Assembly: GCA_031771865.1 (NCBI GenBank)
Contig: JASISA010000010.1
Location: 1,240,001-1,304,000 of the forward strand
Source of the DNA: Nothophaeocryptopus gaeumannii
Lineage: Eukaryota > Ascomycota > Dothideomycetes > Mycosphaerellales > Mycosphaerellaceae
Direction of reading: 5' to 3'
DNA length: 64,000 nucleotides
Shown one piece after another: positions 43,381 through 53,971 of the stretch (the stretch's first letter is position 1; every line of letters begins with the position of its first letter). A program made the position numbers and the translations under genes. The notes under the pieces were generated by a model that was not told the origin of the DNA, made no database searches, and saw nothing but the letters and a program-made list of their open reading frames with translations.

Positions 43381-44901
43381 ATGCCCCGACAAATCCCTAC
43401 GCTGGCAGAATTCGAGGCCACGGCATTCTACGCGGACGAAAAGCACCAGAAAGACGAGCTCGCCCTACCGGAGCTGGCTGACATGCCTCTCCATCCTATA
43501 ATGCAGAAGATCATGGACAGACTCGACGAGGATAGAAACGTTGACGTTGACATCCTGATACAGCCTCTTCGACTGGCAAGTCATTTCCTCAGGTGCGGTG
43601 CACTTGATTCTTTTCTTTACATGTTTCATTCTATTCCTTTAAAGTGGGAGGAGAGGTTTAATACCGATGAAGCAGATAATTGCTTGGCTCCAGGGGCTGG
43701 GCCCGTGGAAATTGATCAAATGGATGGAGCTCCGCGCTGCAATGCATCCACAGCTGTAGAGCCTGCTGCCAAGAAGCGACGAGTTGCGCGGCCATGCAGG
43801 AGGAGTCCAAGAGGTAAAGCGTTGGGTTCACACAAGATCGCGAAGCGCAGTATTAGGCCGGGACAGGAGAACATCAAACGGAGGCCGTTCCCGAAACGAG
43901 GATACGAATTCGCTCAGGAAGTCTGTGACCCCAAGCGATTCCTCTCGCCAGAAGAACACCATCTAGTCCAACATGCCCTCGTTGAGCTCGCAAACCACAT
44001 CGATGCTAAGATGTCCGACGACGAAACCGGCGCCGTCACTAACCAACCCGACATTCCCGGTTTCGTCTGTTATCTTTGTCCCACCAACATAGGCTATCGC
44101 AGCTGGCTCGGCGTGTCCTGGAACAGCTACGATAACCTCAAAGAAGCGAGCCAGAAACCAGATGATATCTGCCGTCTGCTTGTTGCACGATATGACTTTG
44201 CCATCATGCTGGTACATGAGATTGCGCATTGTTATCGGAACTTTATGCATGGACACATAGACGAGGAGCCTTTCATGCATGGTGCTATTGTAAGTGAAAT
44301 TGGATTTGAATTGGAGAAGCGGTTGTTCGGAGGGCATATTACTCAGATTTGGTCGAACTGTCCTGATGATACGCCGAAAGACCGAAGGTACTGGTACGAT
44401 GACAACCTCAGTGAGTTGAAGGGATTGCTCGTTTGCTGGGAGTATCCTTACCAGACGCTGGTGAATGATTATACGAAAAGTCATGAGTGCGACCTCATGG
44501 AGGTAAGAGTGTACCCGGACGAGCGTAAACCCTTGAGTGTGGCGTGGAGAGTGCCGGTAAGTCATTTCCAGCGGTTCTTTACCGATGCGTTTTGGATGAA
44601 TGTGGATTCAGAGGATTTCGTGCCAGAGAGGGAGAGGGGCTACTGTTTCGCTGTTGCTAATGACAACGCTACTCCCGTACCTCGTTTGATGGGAAGGAAG
44701 AACGCGGATGAAGGTATGTATGTCCCAGAGCACTACGAAAGGACCGCGGATGCGACTATCATTCCGAGTCCAGACCGGGTCAGGGATGGGCGCGTTACGA
44801 AGTCATACAAGAAGGCTCCCAAGTTTCTCGACGACGGCATAAAGCCCAGGTGGGCACCATGGTGGCATATCGTCACTGAATGGTCCAAAGAGACTCAATA
44901 G
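43381..44901 (+). CDS. Uncharacterised HExxH protein, putative zincin-like metallopeptidase fold
   Basis: Single ORF of 506 residues from ATG at 43381 (MPRQIPTLAEFEATAFYADE). The N-terminal ~95 residues are helical; a basic disordered linker (KKRRVARPCRRSPRGK) resembles a nuclear localisation signal. The C-terminal half carries LVHEIAHCYRNFMHG, an HExxH motif at residues 279-283, followed by IVSEIGFELEKRLFGG, where Glu306 could be the third zinc ligand of a gluzincin-like site. No signal peptide or membrane helix is visible. I do not know a characterised family for it; fungi carry expanded sets of similar HExxH proteins, from general recollection. Peptidase activity is inferred from the motif only. 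A decayed tandem copy lies directly upstream. A GTAAGT inside the ORF (near 44290) could be a cryptic donor but the frame beyond it looks genuine. Confidence 0.75.
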   Translation: MPRQIPTLAEFEATAFYADEKHQKDELALPELADMPLHPIMQKIMDRLDEDRNVDVDILIQPLRLASHFLRCGALDSFLYMFHSIPLKWEERFNTDEADNCLAPGAGPVEIDQMDGAPRCNASTAVEPAAKKRRVARPCRRSPRGKALGSHKIAKRSIRPGQENIKRRPFPKRGYEFAQEVCDPKRFLSPEEHHLVQHALVELANHIDAKMSDDETGAVTNQPDIPGFVCYLCPTNIGYRSWLGVSWNSYDNLKEASQKPDDICRLLVARYDFAIMLVHEIAHCYRNFMHGHIDEEPFMHGAIVSEIGFELEKRLFGGHITQIWSNCPDDTPKDRRYWYDDNLSELKGLLVCWEYPYQTLVNDYTKSHECDLMEVRVYPDERKPLSVAWRVPVSHFQRFFTDAFWMNVDSEDFVPERERGYCFAVANDNATPVPRLMGRKNADEGMYVPEHYERTADATIIPSPDRVRDGRVTKSYKKAPKFLDDGIKPRWAPWWHIVTEWSKETQ

Positions 44902-44918
44902 ATAAGATCAATTAAGTA

Positions 44919-46194
44919 TGACATATCTGTTTCGTGGCTTCATCATCATGGCGCAGTCTCTGCCGAATCCATTCAATGCTTCCTTCCGTCTCTGCCCACG
45001 CCTCATACGTGTAGTTGAAGATCAGCCGCGTTTCATCTTGGGACCCGACTGCGCCAGTCCTCACAGGCTCAGTATTCCGTAACATGATGCCATCGATGCT
45101 GTTGGTCTCTGCCGCAAGACCTGGCCAGAAGTAGGGATTGTTGCAATGAACAGCGACGAAAAGGGTGGCAAGTTGATCTTCGGTTATCCCAATTTGGCGT
45201 ATGACTCGATCGATGGGCTTCCCGGCGCAGTCTCGTCGAGGTGCTTGCAATGGAGGCGAGGTGCAGGTCTCGTGATCGGTATCCGACTCGTCCAGTAGGC
45301 TACAAGAGTCGTGACGTCTTGAAGCGTCGAGTGAAAGCTCTGGTGTCGCAACGCTGTTCTCGAGCTCTCGTGAACAGAAATCGTAGCTTCAATAGTGTCA
45401 TGGCCACTTGATCAGCGAGCTCAGCATGTATGCTGCTCCATCCGCCTTTATCAAGGCTCTCGTACGTGTTTTGATCTTGCAGATGCAGGTAGGGTTCGTC
45501 GACGTCACTCCAGTCGTAGTTCAGATCGTGCCCGAAGGTTGCCCATCACTTTAGGAAATCGTATGCTTTTCGATCTTCTGCCAAGCGGATGAGAAGCGAC
45601 GGCAGTAGGAAGCGGATGCCGAGATTGTCGCACCTGTTGCGACACACAGGCTGTATCCTCAGCCGTGCATAAGCCGCAGCCTATGGTGGCACGAACGCTT
45701 GGAGCAGATGGGGTCGATCGACTTCACCGAACCCATCGGCGCGGTTCAGTCGATACATCTTGCAGACCGTTTGCGAACGGCGGCCAGCAACTTCGCCAGG
45801 AGAAAACCCACCTACTGAAGACGTCGCGACCCCACTCAGCATAAGGCGAATAGCCTGTAGACGAGCGAATAATTTGCACCAGGCATTGGATCCCGCCATG
45901 TGTGGTGCCACGAGGCCCTGTGCCATACGCGTCCTTCGCTACCATGAATCGCTGCGAACAGGTCCACATGCATGTCGCTGGCAGCGTCGGTGAGTCTATG
46001 GTAGAGATGTCATCGGTGTCGGTACGCTGATGACGCCAAGTCAATATATAGTCAATATACGTAAGCTGCTTTGGGCGTTTCAGCGGTGGAATCCCTGCAC
46101 ACTCAGCCATGGTGAAGCGAAACACCGCGGGTTCTTGTGAAGACGATGCGAATGGCACTTGCATTGATCTCGAATCGGTAAGTTGAGCGTGCAT
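44919..46194 (-). pseudogene. Decayed gene of an unassigned fungal family
   Basis: Minus strand, from ATG at 46194 or 46107. It reads MAECAGIPPLKRPKQLTYID and CSQRFMVAKDAYGTGPRGTT, then after a break KMYRLNRADGFGEVDRPHLL. In the same frame it meets TAG (45681-45683) and continues CRNRCDNLGIRFLLPSLLI to EDRKAYDFLK, then TGA (45546-45548), then WATFGHDLNYDWSDVDEPYL and ELADQVAMTLLKLRFL. A frameshift near 45370-45385 moves into DFCSRELENSVATPEL and the C-terminal part LATLFVAVHCNNPYFWPGL with YTYEAWAETEGSIEWIRQ, stop 44919. The TGA sits where a second Trp (LK-W-WAT) would fit. Two stops and a frameshift argue for a pseudogene; the first break may be a real intron. Confidence 0.65.
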
Positions 46195-46331
46195 TATTTA
46201 TCGTTTGGACTACGCTTTGACCTGACTGTCGTGGTTGACGCCAAGATGAAGCTTCATATGCCAGCCGGGGTCGAAAGTTTATTGCCGACTTCGTCCAGCA
46301 TCGAGAGAGAATCGTTCTCGACGATTTGAGA

Positions 46332-47348
46332 TCATTTATCTGCAGTTGGCAGCATCATCACGTACTCCCTCTCGCTTTCGCCAAACGAGATCACGTCCTG
46401 ATCGACAAGCTCGACAAATCGACTGGCCTCGACAGGCTTCCCGTTGAGCTTGGTGCCGTTCGCGCTTTCCAAGTCAATGAGGTATGGCTTGACCTTGCTG
46501 AGTTTGTCTCCGAACTCGTTGCTCGTGGTGCGATGTCTGAATTGTATGACAGCATGCTGTTTTGAGATGCTTGGATGCTCGAGAAACAGATCGGTCACCT
46601 TTTGATCTCTGCCTATCAACCAGGCACTTCTCATGTGGAGCTGTATGGTATCGAGAAGATCCTGTTTCTTGAAGACATACATGCGCCACTGTTCTTTTGG
46701 TGGTGGCTTGCGTGCTTCTGGCGGCTCATGGTACTTCAGGACCGTAGTGGTTCCCGCAACTGTGTTCGCCTCCTTAGCAAGCAGTCCGGTGGGCTTAAAG
46801 TTTGGTTTCTGCTTCTCAGGCGGCTTGTCTCCTGGAGCCAGATCTCCACGGAAAGACTCGTCTTGGGAAGGCAAAGGTGCGCGAGATTTTCTTAGCGGTG
46901 AACGAGATGCTGGAGGCGATCGACGTCGCTTGTTGGCAGGCGATCTGGAGCGGTTGTGGTGTTTTGAGCGACGCTTGTCTTGGCGCTCCCGTGACCGTGA
47001 GCTGTCTCGATACTTGCGTCGCGAGGTCTTAGTATCGTCCGCAGAGCGTTCCTTTGAGCGGTCCCGCCGTTCCCTTCGTCGATGATCACCACGCTCACCC
47101 CGCTCACTTCTCCCGCTGCGGCGGTGGTGGGAGCGGTCAGCCTCAGATGCTTCCGCACGCCCCTTCCACTCACGCCGATTCAGGCCGTCACCGCTGTCAG
47201 AGTCCGAGTATCGCCTTCGCCTCCGGTTGTCTTGTCCATCTGACGACAGGGAGCGGTCACGCCGCTTCCGCGAGTGATTGCCTCCGTCTGAGTCCGAGTC
47301 TCGACGACTGTATTGTCTCCGCTCCGGACTGCGGTCGTCTTGGCCCAT
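46332..47348 (-). CDS. PML1: FHA-domain splicing factor, Pml1/SNIP1 type
   Basis: Single ORF of 338 residues. The first ~150 residues are an Arg/Ser/Asp-rich region (RS-like, e.g. RDSSRSRERQDKRRSKHHNR). A linker with LLAKEANTVAGTTTVLKYHE and PPEARKPPPKEQWRMYVFK leads to an FHA domain at about 248-335: SAWLIGRDQKVTDLFLEHPS, ISKQHAVIQFR and LIDLESANGTKLNGKPV, with the phosphothreonine-binding Arg, Ser, His and Asn. This architecture matches Pml1 of the RES (retention and splicing) complex and animal SNIP1, which bind Bud13 and promote pre-mRNA splicing and nuclear retention. Confidence 0.92.
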   Translation of the reverse strand: MGQDDRSPERRQYSRRDSDSDGGNHSRKRRDRSLSSDGQDNRRRRRYSDSDSGDGLNRREWKGRAEASEADRSHHRRSGRSERGERGDHRRRERRDRSKERSADDTKTSRRKYRDSSRSRERQDKRRSKHHNRSRSPANKRRRSPPASRSPLRKSRAPLPSQDESFRGDLAPGDKPPEKQKPNFKPTGLLAKEANTVAGTTTVLKYHEPPEARKPPPKEQWRMYVFKKQDLLDTIQLHMRSAWLIGRDQKVTDLFLEHPSISKQHAVIQFRHRTTSNEFGDKLSKVKPYLIDLESANGTKLNGKPVEASRFVELVDQDVISFGESEREYVMMLPTADK

Positions 47349-47822
47349 GTTTTCTTGCGGCGCAATGATGAATGACTTCGCTTATACCGATATCCCAGCA
47401 GGTCTTGCTTGTGCAACCGGTCAGACGGCAGAAAGTTGTGCAGGTAGCAGCCGCTCATTGGCTCGACCACGATGCAAGCTCGACAGGCCCATCGACCTCA
47501 CCGCCGTTACCTCAGCCGTCAAGCGAAGAGTCTGGTGGCCGCGCTGTACCCAAGTGATTGATGTAGTTGTGTTGTGGCGGTGTTAGAAATTATTTGGGAC
47601 GCGCCTGCAATCTAGAGAGGCTAGTTCTAATGTCTGGGGCGAAGATCTGCCATAAATCGTGGGAAACATACATCCCCTAACCCCCTGCTAGGTGCCGCTT
47701 GGACTTCCATCCTGCAGCGCTTCCACGACCTCCTCTACTGGCCAACACCACTTTTGCTCTGTCTGAAGTGTCGCCGGCGTCTGTTTCACGCTGCCTCTGC
47801 AGATGCCACGAACCATCCAGTC
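47349..47822. other. Intergenic
   Basis: 5' flank of PML1. Short frames only, nothing recognised. Confidence 0.4.
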
Positions 47823-48062
47823 TCAGTAGCGCAGCCACAGAGTCTCGTAATCGGCGCGCTCACCGATGACGCGGTGTTCTGCAGCGCTGGGAGTGGCATA
47901 AGGTGAAGGTAGAGCACTGATATCGTGCCGACGTGCAGCGTAAGATTTCGACATGCGCCTCATACAATGTACCTGGCGCTTAGATGTGGTCTCGAATATG
48001 CGGCCAGCTATGCCCTGCACACCGGAAATAGCTTCTAGTGCCAGCACCTCGACGAATCTCAT
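47823..48062 (-). CDS. Possible small hypothetical protein (79 aa)
   Basis: An ATG frame of 79 codons reads MRFVEVLALEAISGVQGIAG and ends ATPSAAEHRVIGERADYETL-WLRY. The composition looks protein-like and it sits as a tight divergent partner of the coiled-coil gene (start 48171). I find no domain. A GT (CAG|GTACATTG) in the middle could mark an intron. Low confidence. Confidence 0.35.
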   Translation of the reverse strand: MRFVEVLALEAISGVQGIAGRIFETTSKRQVHCMRRMSKSYAARRHDISALPSPYATPSAAEHRVIGERADYETLWLRY

Positions 48063-48170
48063 TACCACTCCTCCTTTCTATTCACTACCCCGGCTGAATC
48101 CTGCATCCAATCTATCACTACAACACTAATGACTTAGGCACTCGGCATCAGACCGGAGGATGATAATGCA

Positions 48171-50984
48171 ATGTCGACCAGCAAGTTCTTCACCTGGACC
48201 AAGGGCGACCGCAGACACGCTTCAGCGGGAATCGTTCCAATTCCAGCTGAATGTATCACGATCCATGGAATGGACTACGCTCGAAGCAACAAGGTATGTG
48301 TCATTCAGATGGTATCTTGGCGGTCTTGCTAACAAGTACAGGGCTCTAGCAAAGCAGGCCGAAAACCTCTGCCTCTTGAGTTCGAGAGGGCTTTGGACCC
48401 AAGATCGAGCCACAGTAGCAGGACAAACGATTCCATCGCTTTGCATGATGCCGCCATACAATCTGCTACAAGCCTGATGGCTGTTATGTCCGATATGTTA
48501 AGATCGCCGCAATTGAGTGCGCACTTTCTCTCCGCCTCGCAGCAGTCCTCCGATGGCCGGCTGCAGCCGACGCATGGGCGACCACGCTCGCGTACAGCAC
48601 CTTCAACGCCAATGTGCGAAGCTCCGCTGATGGAGCCGGTGGAGTTGGAAGGCTCTCAGCCAGTGTGGAAGAGATCCCATACCGCCGCGACGCAGTCAAT
48701 GGACAGTAGGTCGATGCGGGACATGATGGTCTCTGACCCAGCAGCGCTCGGTAACTCCATCCGGAGACCACATAGCAGCCCCCAGGAGCCGACATTCAGA
48801 GTTCCCGTCTATCTCAGACATTCTCTGGACAGCCCTTCTCGAAGAGCACCTGCATTACAAGCGGCTTCAAATGTCGACCTGTCGACTAGTGTGGACATGG
48901 CACAGCGGCATGCTGTCTCACCTCGCCAGCTCATTCCCGTGAAGGTCGAAGACACCAGTGCAGCTGAGGGCACTAACGACTCGACGGAAACCCCGAGACG
49001 ACCTTCCCTTCAGGTTGTGCCAGGCTGGCATCACAAGTCACCCAGCATATCAGGGTCCCTACCTCCTTCGCATGCAGGAAGCAGTCAAGCTGTCCCTCAA
49101 ATACATGGTCACTCGATTAACAAAGTATCTTCGCAAGAAGAGGCGGACTCGACTGCCGACCTGGAGGCTGCGCTGGTGGAACAGATATCGGCGATGCGGA
49201 CCGTCCATGAATCACATTTAAGCGCGCTGAAGGAAGCGCATGAGCGAGAGTTGGCCTCTCACCGCGCGTACATATCCCTACTTGAGAAGCGTCGCACTGC
49301 CCTTCCGGCATCGACAGGCAACACCCATCTCAGGATCGATACATCTCGGCCCGCTAGCAAAAGCAGTGAGCTGCTGAACTCTGGAACCAGCGCCTCTACC
49401 TCACTTCAGTCATTCGAGACATCACTCGAGAGTCAGAAGCGAGCGTCGACGGAAGCGGCGGCAGAAATTGAAGCGCTAAAGAAGAAGCTCAGTTTGTGTC
49501 TCAAGGCGCAAGCTGAGATGGGCGACATTCGAAGGGAACGGGATCACTTCCATAGTTCGTACGACAGAAATGAGAAGAGAATCATACAGTTGAAGGATAT
49601 AGTGAGAAAAGCCAAGGACAACGAAAAGGCTCTCAAGACCTCGGTCTCGAACTTGGAAGCGTCTCTGGAAGCCGCCAACATGGAGCGAGTTGACGTCCTG
49701 GAAGGCTTTGATGAAGCCTGTCGACAGCTCAGTCAGTCACAAGCACGCGAAAAACATCTTGAAGCAGAGCGCGGGAGATCGGTAGAAAGAGCTGCCGATT
49801 ACGACTCACAACACGAGCCCACATCTCTTGCGCATGTGGCTGCGAGACGCCTAGTGGACCAGCCTACGGACCCTACTCTGAACACCACCGACCATGCGAA
49901 GCAGCTGAGCGAGCTGAGAGAAGACCTAGCGGACAAAGAGGCCCGGATGCGCGAGCTCGAGAAACTTCTCCAAGACACCGAGTCGAAAGAGGCCTGGACC
50001 AGAGAGCGGGTCGCCGAGCACGATTCCCTAGTTGCTACACTCGAACAATACAAGCTGCGACTTGCTACAGCGGAAAAGGATCGCGACAAGTACAATGCCT
50101 TACTGCACGCCGAGCTTCGCCGTCAGGCACGGAACGCGGCACAAAAAGCTCATTTGACGACGCCCCAGATCCGAGAGGAAGCTTCCGCTACTATTGCCTA
50201 CCGTATGAGGAAGATGTCGACTTCTTCGGAGACTGGGCAGCATCAAGCACGACGTGAAGATGTGACCGAGGCCAAAGCTGCTCTATTCGAGAAGGAGCTG
50301 AGACACTGCGTCGAAGAGATCATCATGTACAAGCTCGACATCAAAGGCTACAAAAAGGACCTGAAGCAAGTTACTGCCAAGCTCGAGGCGCTCGAGACCT
50401 CGACCGTCCGACCTGAGACGCCAGACAGTGGCAGTGGAAGAACTCGTCTTGTTCGAAAGCCATCCCGCACAGGTAACGATCCATCAAGCTCAGGACTGGG
50501 TATTTCTTGGCCTCAGCAACGACCAACCACGCCAACCGAATCCATTCGAAAAGTCACGTCGAACGCTCTGCTTTCTGCAACATCGACACCGCAGAGGACA
50601 GCAAACACTCCAGATCGATCCAAGTCTCCGCTTGGCGTGCACAAGAAACTTCCCAAGCCGCCTGCTCAGTCTCGAACGCCCAGTCCTTATCCTCATGAGA
50701 GAAGCCGAATCGACGCCCGGGACGGCAATGTAGCAGCTCCGCAAAAGTCGCAAATACAGAGAGCGGAGACTCTACGATCGTTGTCCGAGTCCATCATATC
50801 ATCATACGCAAAGCGAGGTACCCCGGAGCTGGACCATGAAGAGATTCCTGCCTTGCCGATGAGAGGAAGGAGCTCGGATCCACCGAGGACCGAATCAGTG
50901 CACGTCGTGGAAAATGCGCTTGCGGTGCCTATCTCTAAGTATACGGCTGATATGTTGAAGACGCCTGAGAGAACGGCGACATGA
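48171..50984 (+). CDS. Large coiled-coil protein, unknown function
   Basis: Exons 48171-48293 and 48342-50984 give 921 residues. The 48-nt intron has GTATGT, GCTAAC branch and ACAG, joining ARSNK to GSSKAGRKPLPLEF. Without exon 1 (MSTSKFFTWTKGDRRHASAG) only a TTG-initiated ORF would be called. Residues ~60-300 are disordered; long coiled coils follow at about 310-350 (EEAD..LEAALVEQISAMR), 405-520, 560-640 and 685-730. The C-terminus is Ser/Pro-rich with basic patches. Such layout is typical of scaffolds for microtubule-organising centres, septa or cell ends, but I cannot name the family. Confidence 0.8.
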
Positions 50985-51922
50985 GAAGGGACTGAAGGAA
51001 CCGATAGCTGTGGACAGGGTTCTGTACATGTAACGATCTTAATGAAGAACGCTAGTCTATCGAAACGGTCATGGAACTGTTGTTCCCGAGGAACACTTTC
51101 CTACATACCACTGTACTTGAATATGTCTGAAGCCATTCACGCAATTAACGCGGCAGCGCCATTGATAATCACGAAAAGCACCTCATACACAATCATCGAT
51201 GGGATGCTGATCTGCCAAAACACCACGGCCGCCAAGCCCCTTAGAACCGTAGAATTTATTCGCGAGCAACGCTTTTCGATGTGTGGGACAGGGTTACAGC
51301 ATCGGTCGAATCGGTTGGCGAGGTCGGTCAGTCGACGTGACAGTCAGAGCTCAGATGCGCTGCTTTGCAAGGACTGTCTGCATATATGGCACGATGCGTT
51401 GTTGCTCGATGCATTGAGGTTAAGGTCGAGATGCAGTTGAGAGAAGGGCTCTGCACCTCAGGCAGGAGTTTGAGCCAAGCATTTAGCGAAAGCTTGACTA
51501 AGCGCGTACCGAAATCTTCTTCTCCTCCCAGAACATCCATCGACGTCACCTCACCTTTCGCGCGTCGAAAGAGCGGCAGAATGGCACATGGCGAGCGAAT
51601 GCGGATGTTCCACGCTTGGACTGCACTGGCTCTCTGCGGCACAGTCTTTCTGATCGTCGCTGGGCCGCGGAACGGCTCACCTCCGGTACCGTTTGGCCAT
51701 GATGCATGATGGCAGCATGATGGAGGAGGGGAGGCTCTCTTGACACTTCGTTCGCAGTGAGGTCAGGTGGACCTGTTCATGTACAGAGAGCATTGACAGC
51801 CACCAGCGTGCGGAGTCTGCATTGCTTCTTTGCTTGCCCACACCACCCAACAGTATACAGTTTCTCCTTACATACTGGATCTCTCGAGGCGACACGCACA
51901 GTGGCGGGTGCGAGAATTTGAG
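50985..51922. other. Intergenic
   Basis: About 940 bp between two plus genes. Overlapping frames at 51365-51709 have no recognisable domain. The right end contains the promoter and leader of the transporter gene. Confidence 0.4.
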
Positions 51923-53430
51923 ATGCAGGACGGGAAAGATTCCGTGGATGGCTACAAGGCCTCGACCGATGGCAGCAATGGACGCGATATCGAAAAAGCG
52001 CAACCTGGAACTGGAACACACGACGGCAGAAGACGAAGAAGTGTGAAGAATGATCCCAGCGACCCTTTTGGCGATGAATCCAACGCGGAGGTCAAGTACC
52101 GGACAATGACCTGGTGGCAAGCGGCGATGGTGATGATAGCTGAAACGATATCACTTGGCATCCTTTCTCTGCCTTCAGTATTGGCCGCCGTTGGGATTGT
52201 ACCTGGAGTCATACTTATTCTTGGCCTGGGAATCATCGCAACTTACACCGGCTACGTTTTCTACCAATTCAAGCTGGTATATCCGCAGGTTCATAACATG
52301 GCAGATGTTGGAGAGATCCTATTGGGGCCGATCGGACGGGAAGTCTTTGGTGCTGCACAAGTCATCTTCCTGATCTTTACTATGGGAAGTCATGTGTTGA
52401 CCTTCACCATTGCATTCAACGCGATTACTGGCCATGCGACTTGCACTATTGTCTGGGCTGTGATCGGGACCGTCATTCTCTTCATCTTGACATTGCCGAG
52501 GACGTTGAGAAAAGTTTCGTATATGTCCATCGCGTCCTTCATCTCCATCTTCGCGGCCGTCATGATCACGATGATCGGAGTGGGCATCGAGGAGCCGAAT
52601 CTGAGGGTGCAAGCGACGGTAAAAGTGGGCTTTGCATCAGCCTTTCAAAGTGTCACCAACATCATCTTCGCGTATGGCGGCCATGTGGCGTTCTTTGGCT
52701 TCATTTCGGAATTGAAAGAGGTTCGAGATTTCCCAAAGGCTCTGTACTTTCTGCAGGTCTGGGACACCGGACTGTACCTCATTGCTGCGTTGGTAATATA
52801 TCGATACACCGGCTCAGAGGTGGCTTCGCCTGCCCTCGGATCAGCAGCTCCGGTCGTCAAGAAAGTTGCGTATGGTATCGCGCTGCCTACTGTAAGTTTG
52901 AGCAAACTCTGTTCTCTTATTTCAGCTAACCCTGTTCAGATACTCATCGCTGGTGTCATTTACGCCAATGTCAATGCGAAATACATCTACGTCCGCATCT
53001 TCCGTGGTACAAAGCATATGGGCAGTCGCACTGGCCTTGGATTCTTCGCCTGGGCTGGAATAGCTCTCACACTCTGGATAATTGCGTTCGTCATTGCTGA
53101 GAGCATCCCGGTGTTCAACGATCTGCTGTCACTGATATCAGCGCTTTTCGTTTCCTGGTTCACGTACGGCATGGCAGGTAAGAAGTATTGCAGTCGCTTG
53201 CATTTTGACACCAACTGATCGTGCTAGGCGGCCTCTGGCTGTTCATCAATTATGGACAATGGTTCAAGGACTGGAAGAAGAGTTCTTTGAGCGTCGTCAA
53301 TATTCTCATATTCGGTCTTGGCGCGACCATTTGTGGCATTGGTTTGTATGCCAGTGGCACAGCCATCGAACAGGACTCTGGAAGTGGACACAGCTGGAGC
53401 TGCGCTGACAACAGTATGGGCGACATGTAA
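51923..53430 (+). CDS. Amino-acid transporter, AAAP/Mtr-like
   Basis: Exons 51923-52891, 52940-53177 and 53228-53430 give 469 residues. The first intron (52892-52939, 48 nt; GTAAGT ... CTAACCCTGTTCAG) is in frame and stop-free, so an unspliced ORF would carry 16 false residues between YGIALPT and ILIAGVIYANV. The second is 50 nt (GTAAGA ... CTAG). The soluble N-terminus precedes about eleven hydrophobic segments; the first reads MTWWQAAMVMIAETISLGIL, typical of fungal Aa_trans family members such as Neurospora Mtr, which import neutral or aromatic amino acids by proton symport at the plasma membrane. Substrate cannot be set from sequence. Confidence 0.9.
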
Positions 53431-53971
53431 GAATCAGAAGACATGGACATCTATGTGCAAGGCAATGAGTGCCTGTCTCGATCTCGACTCGGACCAACCT
53501 GTTCAACTATCCGGTCGAGGCGGGTGCCAATTACCCTTGCACGACTTAGGGCTCGGCAGTCGCTTTCCGGCCTCTCCGGTCACTCTGCGCCTCTACTACA
53601 TTTTTGAATGTCATTTGTGCCTCTCTACGGACATGGTTGTGCCTTGGCCCTCTTTTGTCGATCTTCTACGGAACGAAAGGATTCACGCCTCGGGCGCACT
53701 AATGCGCTTAGCTGTTGCTTCAAGATGCCCCTCCATCTAGCGAACGCATGCCACTGCCACAGCCGTGCCATATACATCCTTCACGGTTCCTTTACGGATG
53801 TTAGACATGTACGTGAGCGCACCAGAGGCGCAGTATGACTTACGTTGTCCGGAAAAGAACTTTGAATTCGATAGCTGGATATAAGACGGGTGACTCTGTC
53901 GAAAACAAATCCCCATCCAGCAACTTCAGCAATAAGTATCATCGACCAAGGCAGACTCCCGAATCTCACCT
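53431..53971. other. Intergenic
   Basis: No clear gene. A plus ATG frame from 53836 overlaps the start of the FAD gene in another frame and is probably spurious. Confidence 0.4.

Noticed and set aside
51365..51709. Plus frame with a hydrophobic stretch (WTALALCGTVFLIVAG)
   Set aside because: No start context, splice partner or similarity pattern; competing frames cover the same bases.
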